This document shows positions 12,901 to 24,900 of a DNA stretch of 64,000 nt, piece after piece. The notes under the pieces are model-generated. The model made no database searches. It was not told the DNA's origin and saw only the letters and a list, made by a program, of their open reading frames with translations. Made by a program: the position numbers and the translations under genes. Each line of letters starts with the position of its first letter. The first letter of the stretch is position 1. Source of the stretch: Mixophyes australis (lineage: Eukaryota > Chordata > Amphibia > Anura > Limnodynastidae); contig JAVHZZ010000002.1 of assembly GCA_036250195.1 (NCBI GenBank), forward strand, positions 366,717,124 through 366,781,123, in the 5' to 3' direction.

Positions 12901-15900
12901 GATGTTCCTTCATCTATTATGATTATACCTGATCTGGGAATCCTAGTGCACCAAATCAATTAACTTCTAGTCTATTCTTCCCTACGTTTCCAACATTAGT
13001 TAATGGTAGCACCCCTCTCATATATTTCAATAGAACAATCTGTGAATAAAATAATAAAGAGGGTAATAATCGGTGAGATAGGAAAAACTTTTCTTTAGAA
13101 GATTATTTTGTATATGGCTCCTTTTTTAATTAGATTTGAACTGTGCATACTACTGAAAGTTAAGAAGCAGATTATACTAACAAACCAACTTGAACAAACA
13201 GCAAACATGCACATTGGGCCCCATTCATCAAGGAACGTAAAGTGCAGGTAATGTGTTCACGTACATCAGGCATATGCACAATCATATGTACTAAAAAAAG
13301 TAGAACAGTGCGCCAACCATAAAATTGTCAAAAATATGCAAAGATAATGGCGGATAGCCTATGTAAATTAAAAGCATGTATTATAAAATACATAAATAAT
13401 CGAATGCAAAGATTATCGCGGAGAGCCTATGTAAATTAAAAGCATGTATTATAAAATACATAAATAATCGAATGCAAAGATTATCGCGGAGAGCCTATGT
13501 AAATTAAAAGCATGTATTATAAAATACATAAATGACCGAAATATAGCTACTGCACATGCAATATGACTTCCATACTGTTGTAATGTTTCCCAGCTGCAAA
13601 TCTATCGCAGGTTAACCTTAAGTGCAACTCAGAGTGGGTGGCCAGTCCACTCGCTAATCCAAATCCACAGACAACAGTGTTCTAAATAAAAGTCTGTATT
13701 CGATATTGAGGATGCAAAAGTATTTATAACATATATAGAGTTACCTCATTCTCTGAATGTAGTATAGTACGGACTTGTCCACTACAGTGTGGTGGCTGTT
13801 GGGGAGAAACCGCCCCCCTTCCTGTTCTTTACTCAGCCAAAGGTAACGTCCAAAATCCAGCTGATAGACAAATAGGGAAATTCTGAATACTGAGAGTGCA
13901 AAGTCCTTCCCAGGAGAGCGTGCTGGCTGCTGGGGAACAAAACTCCCCTATCTTAAAGTATATACAGCCACGGGTAGGTACGAAGTAGTGGTAACTATTA
14001 GCTTGTATCAAATGGGTAACATCCAACAGGTAACACTGATAGGTATTGTACATGATACGGGGAAACAAAGAGTGGAAGGAGTCCAAAGATCAGTTCATTA
14101 ATAGAGTATGGAGTAATTGATGCATTTCGTGCACCTGACTCATAAGAATACTCCACATTTATTTTTCTTATCCATTTATAACAGTGTTCACTTTCAATTA
14201 GCACCAACACATGTGTATTTAACCATTTAGCATCTTAACCACCAATATGCAATATTGTAGTATATTAGTTTATAATATAATACATATACAGTGCTAAATT
14301 CATACTGATATACAAAAAACACAATAAAATGAACGGTTGAAGAGATCGTATAAATAATGAATTAAAAACTGTATGTAAACATATACCAAGCTAAGTGTAT
14401 AAAAACACAAGATGTATTAATGTCATGAGTTGGATGATATTCCTAACTGGAATAACCACAATGGCACGCACTAGCAAATATAAAATTATAAATCAAACAG
14501 ACAATAAACAGATATAAAAAAATGTAAATAAAAATTGTATAAAAATTCATGTTTCTTAAAGGGTGCAAACTGTGGATATCCCATTATTGGAACTGTGTAT
14601 AAACCTGTTGAGAAACAGCTAAGAACAGAGGAGAGGGCTAAACGCAATAGTACTGAATAAACCCTCATCATATATGTAATGGATGTAGATGGAGGGGGAT
14701 AAAAGATAATGATACACAAATAAATCTATTGAATACAGATCTAAAGAGTCGTTTTGTTGAATATTTATTCAAGCATATTTAAGTAATATGTTTCTTGAAG
14801 AATACGGTACTAAGTCACTTACGGGGCGTAAAGACTGGCGCACATAGCTGCACTTTTAATTTGCCCCTCTAGCTAATTCCCTGGCAGATAAATGTTTGTG
14901 TACGAATGCATTTATATTGCCGATTGACAGAGGAATGAAGGGCGTGCAACTCCTTCTTTACACTCATATTTTATGATCACAATTTCTTACTAAGCCGAAT
15001 TATTAACCCTTTTTATGATGCAGTATATATGTGTTTGTATGATATTGCCTGATATGAAAAAGTATATACAACGTACCTAAAAGGAACAAATGTATATCAG
15101 TACACATGTTCTTTACAAAAATAAAAGACACACACACATTTTTTATAAACTTATTTTTATATTAAATTTAACAAAAACATAAAATTCAACTTTCAGAATG
15201 AAAATAATATTTTTGAATTAGTTTTAATTTTTTTTTCCTCTGGTATTTCCTGATTTTCTTTGTCAGGAGATATGCAGCGGTATTTGTTCCCCAGCTGGAG
15301 AAAAAAACATTTTACAATCGCAATCTTATGACATTTGAAAACATATTTTAGCTCTATGGGTGTACTTTGTTCACACATTTTCCAAGCTCAGCACAGTTCA
15401 GAGGCTGTACATTCTGTGAAAATCTCTGCAAAGGGTCATGTTATGCTGAACACTGTAGTAGCCAGAGGCAGACTTGAATTTTGGAGGCACGTGCAGATAT
15501 ACTTGGCAGCACACACTTATTGGGCTCATGATGTCAAACACCTGTGGAATGGAAAACTTTACCTAGGCCTAGGAAAAGTTACAGTCAGGAAAGAAAGGCT
15601 TTCTGAGGACTACACTTTTAAGCTGCAAAATAAAATAATTATTATTAGACTAGATTATAACATCAAGATAGTTACTTTCTTCTGCAGTGACCTGGGATTG
15701 ACTCCCTGCCTCTTCTATTTGGGCCTCCTCAAAGCTGTGGGAATCGGATTAGTGGTGGGGTGTTGAAAAGGAATCCTCAGGGGTTAGGGAAATCAACACA
15801 GGGGTTTCTGGGGAAAGAGAAAGTTCTTGGCCCTCCTCCATGGTCTCCTCATGGCCCTACTCCAGATCCTCTTCCATGGCCTCCTCCAAGGACCTCCTCC

Positions 15901-18900
15901 CTAACCCCCTGATGTTGACTGTGTAGATGGCAGCTGAGGCGCTCTGTTGGATTAAATATGACACATTAGTTTATTTATAAATGTTACCTCTGTCTCACAC
16001 ATACATAGAGATAATAAAGGTTGCAATATGAACTTTTTGTGGGTGGTACACCTAGATGGCCGCATTTTATCAACTCTCCTGAACCTCTTTGGGAAATCTA
16101 TTAAATCCATTATAAACTATGGAGCACCAAAATACAGATAAATACCCCGCACGCCATCAAGCTAACGCTGAAGATCATGGAGGAGGATTGTGTGCTCTCC
16201 GAGGAGTGTTCTCTTTCTTCCCCGGAGTCTGGTCACGCACGTGGGCCTACGATACACTTTCTACAAGGAGCTCGGAAAAATCATCATAACGCAGCCCCAT
16301 TGCTACCTTTCACTGCTTACCCGAGCTGGTGACAGATCCACCTGCACGGAATCTTGGATAACCCCCACAGCTGGTGAGGAGCGAGACTCTCTTGCGCCCG
16401 GGAGCAGATACAAAATTACTCTGTGTAGCCCCACTGTCCTCTCCTGTCCCTCCACCACCTATGCAATCTACATTACAGGTAACGCAGAGCCAAACTAAGT
16501 GACCCACCACAAAAAATGTTGGACCAGAGGACAAGCGTGGCTGAAAATGTAAATACTTTCTGTTCTTATGTAGATTTCCACGTGTGGTTTGCTTTGTCAC
16601 TTTTTGTTGTTTTCTGCTCTCCCATAATACACATATTTTAAAAGAAAAAAAATGTATTTCTTGTTTTTCTTGGTCCATTTACTTTAAGCTTTAAATTTTA
16701 AGCAAAGTCCAAAAGGTACTTACATGTAACGTATGATGAAATCACATTCTTTATTCCCAGAATAGTCTTGGGAATCTGAAGGACAAGGACGTCCTTCATC
16801 TCCTGAGCAGCATCCGCAGAATCTTTCATCCATGGAACCCAACTCCTAATACCAATGTTATGGAATACCACACACAAAGCAATTATTTTGCATCCAATAT
16901 TGGGTGCATACTTAAGAGCTCCACCAAACCGGTCAAAGCAGCATAATCTGGCCTTTAAAAGGCCAAAAGTCCACTCTGACTGATCTGGTGGACGTCTGCT
17001 CCAAATTGTGTGTGACTTCTTTCTCCACGTGTGGATTTAAAATGGGAGTAAGGAAACAAGGTCGAAAAGGGAATTCTTTCCTTTCTTTAAGGAGCGACAA
17101 GAAATGGAAAAAAAATATTAGCAATGAGTAACTAAACATGAAAACAATTAGGGAGATGTTTTGACGTGATATGGTGCTATTGTAATGCTACAATAGTTGA
17201 CAATTGATTCTAAAAGTACACCGTTATGCAAAGAGTGATGATATTTTGCAAAGGTGATAGACCTACCATTTATGAATACAACACCTACCAATGTATTTAG
17301 GACAACAAAGGGTTACTTGTAAATAATGCAATAGAAATTATTATCTAATAACCATGCATCACAATGTGACCTTGCACCTCCTTGCCTCTGTTGCAGTCTG
17401 CACCACATGCCTGATTGACTGAAGACAAAGGAGTGTACCATCTACTGCCCCTATGATGTGCTGAAAGCTGGTTATGGTGGCACATTACTGCTTTATGGGC
17501 ACAAGGGACTCATCAAGTGGCAGATGGATGAAGTGCTGAATGCAGGACAGGAAAGCCCTTAGCACAGCCTTCAGTACATGACTGATGGTGGTTTGGGAAA
17601 TTCCTGCCGATGCACCCACTGTGGTCTGGAATGATCAAGATGCAAAGAAGTGCATTACCGTCAAGAGTTTGGTCAGTGGCGGTATTGCTGTCGGGATGTT
17701 GTGTAAAGTCTCTAGGTCACTCTGCACAATGCGCAGGGTGTCCATGATGACAGATCACCTGAGCATCAAACATCCCAAAGAGGCTGACTTGTGGCCTGAA
17801 GACACGGCCCCTGTGCCGGTAACGGTGTACCAGTTGCTGGTTTCTGAGGAGACGACACCTGTTATCCTCCAGATTCTGGTCTTCCCACATGCCCATACCT
17901 GGATATATGTGAGGGGAAAAAAAATCACTTAATGTCTTGCAGATTTTGTAGTCTCCTTGTACATTATAGACATACTTATTACTAGCATGGATCTATCCAT
18001 GTTCATCTCAAAGTTTTTGTAAAATAGTACAAAAATATCTAATAGTAAGCATGACATGAGTTTTATGAAATGTGACAAATTAAATTATTAAGAATAAAAA
18101 GAATTACAAATGTATGCTACTACATAGGCATACTTAGAAGACAACATAGGCAAGACATTCACAATCTTTTAAAGCACACAACCGCAACGTGCACATAACA
18201 TTTTAAAACAGACTAAAGCATTAGTAATGATACCACTATGTTACAAATACATAAAAATAATTTGAAAAACAGACAATTTCAACCTTTGCACAAGTATGCA
18301 GTGCTTGCAAAATATAAAATAAGGCACCTACCTCTTTGGTATATCACAATCCTATAATCCTCAGCAACCAATATAATTTAACGAAATGGCACCATAGTAA
18401 TTTCTTTCTGTCGGTCTTATATAATGAGATCAGTGTGCAGGTGAATAGTCAATTCTCTCATTATTGAAGAATGCTGTGTTTGGTCATCACTATCATCCGT
18501 GAGTTAGACTTGACCTTGAGCAGGTGCAAACCTTACATGTGAAAAACAGCGTACTTCTGAGCGCCTTGGAGCTTGAGTCAAACGTATCTGCCAGGGAACG
18601 CCTTTAGTGTACATTGTCTATGTGGATCCGCCACCTCCCCATCCCTTTCCGTCCCTGAAACTACAAACTGTTGTAAGCAGACTCCCCCTGTCTTCTTGGT
18701 GGCTGGGTTCAGGAACCAGCCACCTCTGCTGCGCGCTCCCCAGCTCCCTCCCCCGTTATGCTGTGCAGCCAGTTACACTGGTGAGTTTACTTTTTTTTTT
18801 AATTTGTTTTTTCTTTTACTGAAGATTGGGGGTGCCGCGATTTTCGGGGGGAAGGGGGGGTCGCGGGGGTGCCTTGATTTTCGGGGGGGTGCCCGCGATT

Positions 18901-21900
18901 TTAGGGGGAGTCGCGGGGGTGCTGCGATTTTCGGGGGGGTTGCGGGGGTGCCACGATTTTCGGGGGGGGGGTGTCCGCGATTTTCTGGGGGGGGGTCGCG
19001 GGGGTGAGAGCCTGGGGTGCTGGGAAAGGGGGTGAGAGCCAGGGGGTGCTGGGAGAGGGGGTGAGAGAGCCGAAAGGGGTGCAGGGAGAGGGGGTGAGAG
19101 CCAGGGCATGCTGGGAGAGGGGGTGAGAGCCAGGGGGTGCTGGGAGAGGGGGTGAGAGAGCCGAAGGGGGTGCTGGGAGAGGGGGTGAGAGAGCCGAAGG
19201 GGGTGCTGGGAGAGGGGGTGAGAGAGCCGAAGGGGGTGCTGGGAGAGGGGGTGAGAGCCAGGGCATGCTGGGAGAGGGGGTGAGAGAGCCGAAGGGGGTG
19301 CTGGGAAAGGAGGTGAAAGCCGAAGGGGGTGCTGGGAAAGGGGGAGAGAGAGCTGAAGGGGGTTCTGAGAAAGGGGGAGAGAGAGCTGAAGGGGGTGCTG
19401 GGAGAGGGGGTGAGAGATGAAGGGGGTGCTGGGAGAGGGGGTGAGAGAGCCAAAGGGGGTGCTGGGAAAGGGGGTGAGAGAGCCGAAGGGGGTGAGAGAG
19501 CCAAAGGGGAAGAGGTGCTGTGAGAGGGGTGAGAGAGCCAGGGGGTGCTAGGAGAAGGGGTGAGAGAGCCAGGGGGTGCTGGGAGAGGGGGTGAGAGAGC
19601 CAATGGGGAAGGGGGTTCTGGGAGAGGGGGTGAGAGAGCCAGGGGGTGCTGGGAGAGGGGGTGAGAGAGCCAAAGGGGAAGGGGGTTCTGGGAGAGGGGG
19701 TGAGAGAGCCAAAGGGGAAGGGGGTGCTGGGAGAGGGGGTGAGAGAGCCAAAGGAGAAGGGGGTGCTGGGAGAGGGGGTGAGAGAGCCAAAGGGGAAGGG
19801 GGTTCTGGGAGAGGGGGTGAGAGAGCCAGGGTGGTAGGGAGTGCAGGAAGAGGAGTGAGAGAGCCGGGGGGTAGAGGGTGCAGGAAGACGTGTGAGAGAG
19901 CCAGGGGAGTAGGTGGTACAGGAAGATTTGTTAGAGACAGCGGAGAAGGTGGTGCAGGGGCATAGGTAAAAGAAAGTGTAAAGGGAGAGACATCTTAAGA
20001 ATGGGAATGTCAGGGATGCAGCCATCATAAAACACAAGTAGTAATGAAGAATGGAAATGCACAGAGGGGACAAGTGTTAAAAAAAATAAAAAATCAAGCC
20101 TTCATACTCCATTCACTTATATTTTCTATACCCCCACTCCTAAATTTCTGCTTCGACCACTGCCCTCTATTCCTGCTCCCCACTGCCTGTGTGAGATGAC
20201 AGCTGCTGATCCCTCCTCGCCCAGCGTGCCCAGTAGGAGAACAGAACACAGGATGCCATAATCAGGTAAGTTCATATATTTTCTCGTGTGGAATATGTTT
20301 TTAACCATCCTTTCTTGAACTGGGAACACTACAGCGTATCCAATAATGTTTAACACTATGTATTGCTCATTATTGCGCTGTAATGTTTTTTGCATATTTA
20401 TCTGTACAGAGATTTTTAATTAAGAGGAAAAAACATTGCTTGTCATAAATTTTATCTGTAATTATGTCAATATATCTATTTTTGTTTGCATTGTAAATGA
20501 TGTATTAAGCTGCTCTTGGGACTCACACTCAGAATCTGATATGCTGTACCAATTTTTATTTGTGTATGAGTTTTTGTCTGAGCTTTACTAATGATTTGGG
20601 GGCACTACTATGGCATAATGTTATTTGGGGTCACTATTGTGGCATAATATGATTTGGAGGCACTGTTGTGACATAATATGATTTGTGGGCACTACTGTAT
20701 GGTATATGTTTTGGGGGCACTACTATGCCATAATATGATTTGTGGGCACTTCTGCATGACCAAATATGAATTGAGGGTAATACTATGTGGCATAATATGA
20801 CCTTGGGGCACTACGATGTGGCATAATATGAACTGGGCACACTACGGTGTGGCATCATATGAACTTCTGCCAAAGGCAAGTTTTTCATTGTTGAATATGA
20901 TGGGAGCCCAAAGAAGTTGCTGTATCAGGGCCCAAAATTCCTCTTGTCAGCCCTGCCTGTGAGTCAAGGGGGTAGACGTCTCCAGGTAAATAATCTAAAT
21001 GTTTCCTATCTAATCAAACTGATGGATCATGATGGGTCACATCCAATTATTTCTCACCCACCTCCTCTACCCCCCTTAATTTATATACTGTGTTATTTAA
21101 AATGAATAGAAAAGACGCATATCCAATTACTGTAGTAAAACAAAAATATTTTTCTCTGACATTTTGCTGTAGATGGAAATACTTTTAATGCGGCCGTGTG
21201 GGTTCAACTGATCATTCAATAGTTATGTTTTTTTTAGATATATGTTAGTTTTATTTCATGTGGAATGATTCATGAAAATTCTGCCATTACTATTTCATTG
21301 AGGGAAAAGGGTACCTGTTACCTATATGTGTGTGTAAGTACTCTGTTCGTAGTTGCTATTTTGTGGGAGATTTGAAAAAAGCAAAACATTGTTTCCTACA
21401 GTGGCGTCTGTATAATTGGTGGTATTGCTGTAGTATGGGGTGGCGTGCTGGTGGCAGTGTTGTAGTGTGTTTGGTGCTTAGTATTGCTAATAAGTAGGAG
21501 AGGGTATTGCTATAATGTGGGGGGTGACGCTGGACGCTGTAATGTGGGGGGTGATGCCGGTTGCTGTAATGTGGGGGGTGATGCTGGACGCTGTAATGTG
21601 GGGGGTGATGCTGGACTCTGTAATGTGGGGGGTGATGCTGGACGCTGTAATGTGGGGAGTGATGCTGGACGCTGTAATGTGGGGGGTGATGCTGGACGCT
21701 GTAATGTGGGGAGTGATGCTGTAATGTGGGGGGTGATGCCGGTTGCTATAATGTGGGGGTGATTGATGTAGTATGAGTGTGTGTGGGAGGTTATTTATTG
21801 CTGTAATTTGGGTACTAATAATGTATTGTCATGGTATTTATTGATGTAATTGGGGTGCTAATAATGTAATGTTGAGGGTCATTAGGAGAAATAAATACCC

Positions 21901-24900
21901 CCTCCCCCCCCCACACACACTCATACTACATCATGTTGTACTGCGCCAGCATCAGTGTGCAACAATATAGTGCATGGAGTCCACGTGGGCCTGTGTGCTT
22001 TAAATGCCAGGGCTGATTTTTAGTCCCAGTCCGGCCCTGGTTGTAAGTGTCCTTTGCACTCCAAGATGAATTTGACATTGCTGAGTTTTCTGGTGTATGC
22101 TACAGTTTTGGTCATGTGCAGAGCGATTTTACGCAAATACGCAACGTATCTGCATTTACGCTCCTTAATAATGCAGGTCAATCATTTTTGTGGTTTTAAA
22201 AAAAATATATAGAGAGCCCTTCGGATAAACTGTAGTGTCCCTGACTACCATGCTATGCTATGTCTGGTTTTGTTAGTGTGTTGAGGATCAAATTGTCTAG
22301 AGAGATCTAAGTAAATGAAATTGGCTATACAGACAATTAGAGACCAAACACGCTGGAAGGGCCCATTGATAGAGGTAAAAATACATTCACACAGTACAAT
22401 TATGATGCTACAAAGAGTTAGAGGGGAAACATAAAAGCAGTAAATGTGAAGAATCTTGGACTGGATTATGGTCTGAAACCAAGCCAAGTGGAAATACAAA
22501 CAGTGCCAGCCTCTGACCTTTGAAAGGAAATTAAAGAGAGAGCACATACAAATCTTCCCTCACCTGCAGTCATTTGCAGCATCCCTGTCTGTATAATCTT
22601 ATCTTTACACTGGCTGCAATCCAAGAACAGTGGCAAATAACAGACAGCAATTATGGTTAGCACACTGTTTTCTAGCTAACACATGTTATTTTCTACTGTT
22701 GCATATGGCACAAAGTAATAATAATGTTTAAAGAAATGGATGTTTTCTCTTTCTTTATTTTTAGATGTTTACCATCCCTTTTAGGATGTTGTTTTTATGC
22801 TGAGAGATAGAATTGCTAAGATCAGCTTAGATAAACATACACTATTGAGTACTTTGATATCTTAAAAATAAAGAGCGTCAACAAAGTATTTTAATTAGAT
22901 TATTGTATAGTAGTGATCTGAGCGGGGTTAGACATATGGTCGATCATCACCATATCCAGCCTTAAAGGACAGATCAGATTTTCTCATGCTTATTGTTTAA
23001 TTAGCTCAATCCAGTTTCATGTATGTGAAACCCTTTAAAATATGGAATAGGGAAACTTATGGAAATAGTCTTAGTGGGCTGGCATAATTTTAAAATAAAA
23101 ACAAGGGGCATCTATGTATCCTGAAGTTTGCTTATATCTTAAAAGAACCCCCCCCCCCCCCCCCCACTCCGTCACTTGCTGTTAGTACTCAAATAAGGGA
23201 AAATGCTTACAGATACGTATTCTAACCTGTCCTCTTAATTTTATTTTATCAGGAGTTTAACTTAACAGGAAAATAAATTCTGCGTGTTAAAGATATTTTG
23301 GGTAGAAAAAAACAGGACTGCTCTGGGAAAAGAGGGGGGAACTGGGGAGCCATAGTTACTGCATCCAACTTGATAGAAAGAATAGAAAGAATGGATGGCT
23401 TTCATAAACTGACCAAAAGAAATTACATGGGATATTCAAGGTATCTTTTTCAAGATGGATAAGACCAGGGGCTTGCTGGCTGGCAAAGTTTAGCCTGAGA
23501 GGGGTGCGACTCGGCTATTAGGAACATTTCAAAGTAAAAAAAAATGCAGGTAGCTCAGTGACAGCCCATGGCAGCCCACTATGGGGCCAGCCTGGGGGAC
23601 AAATGCCCCCCTGCCCCCCTAGCACTTGATACAGACCTATAGAAAGATGATCTGTCCTGCATTTTACATATCAGGTGATTTACATGTGTCTGAATTTTTC
23701 TTTAGAAGATATATACGAGCAGTTATTTACGAAAGTATAAAACATGTGCCTCTCCCAGAACATAATTGCTTGTACATTTTTGAATAAACTATTGGAAGCA
23801 TATAAGTTTGTCAGCCAGGTTGTCAGTGCAAAATATTACATCTTCTAATGTAAGAGCTGGGTGGATCTGAACTTTTACTGTGAACGTAACCAGATCCCGT
23901 TTTGAGGGATGAGTATTTTTAAATAAGATTGAAGGATGGAGAAGACCTATTTTAGGGTAAATGATTTTTTTTGCCACATCTTCAGAGGTAGTAGAAACCA
24001 GGCATCAGCCTACAATATCAATAGGACATCTATTGCACCTTCCTGGTGCACTTTTACAGAAAACCGCATGTTTAGGGGCATCTCAAACACTGTAATACAA
24101 ATGTAATCATTAAACATTTAAACACACAAAAGTGACACATCATAAATGAGGCTTAACTGAGCAAAATTTTAAAAGAAAAACAGAAATGTTGTAATTAATT
24201 GATTGGGTAGCCCTAACGTGGTAAGAGGATGGACTCTGGTTATGTTTTCACTCTCTCCACCATGCACATTTTCAATCAGTCCCAAAATTTCGACAAAACT
24301 AGGAGCAACAAATCAAAGATGACTAAGTCCACGGCGCAAAACAATGTATCAAATCAAAAAAGGCAGCCTGTAGCAAACTATATAGGAAACACCAATCCCT
24401 ATCAAATATATATATACACACAGCAAATTTGCAAACAGGCGCCAATCATCTATAAATCCACCAAAATATAAAATCAATAATAAAAAGTCCAGAAAAAGTA
24501 TATATAAATATAGAGGAAGTCCTATGTTCCAAAAGGCACAGTTATGGAATCTTATGATCAAGTCGAATATTCCAATATTCCTCATAGGTCATACATGTAA
24601 AAGAGAAGGAGAAAAAACATAGTGCAATCCACATATATATCAAAAATGTAGATGGAGGAGAAAAATCCCTATGTACTCCGTGCAATAATAGATAAACGGG
24701 AACACCTCACGTGATGATGGGTTAAACTTAACCCCTCAGGGTTGCGCACTCACCAAATAGTATAGTGAAAACAAGCCTGTATGCAAGATGTAACTCTTCA
24801 GATTCGTCGGTCCTCTAATCTATAATATCACTCGATAATACCGGACAGATAGTGTGGTCAAACTCAAATCATGCCCGAGATGTAGTTCTTCACAAATATC

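Noticed and set aside
13338..13537. Regular repeats as a possible CRISPR array
   Set aside because: Contiguous 68-bp tandem units with no variable spacers, in vertebrate DNA.
16190..16678. Overlapping 102- and 122-codon frames
   Set aside because: Composition looks random, no family pattern on either strand; they may be part of the decayed Harbinger element, but this cannot be supported.
18773..20073. Long minus-strand frames (276 and 390 codons) rich in Pro, Ser and Leu
   Set aside because: They follow the minisatellite unit; the C-rich strand has few stops whatever the function. No domain, and several overlapping frames are open at once.
21484..21762. Plus-strand frames of repeated NVGGDAG and MWGVML type
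   Set aside because: By-product of a 27-bp period that is a multiple of three.
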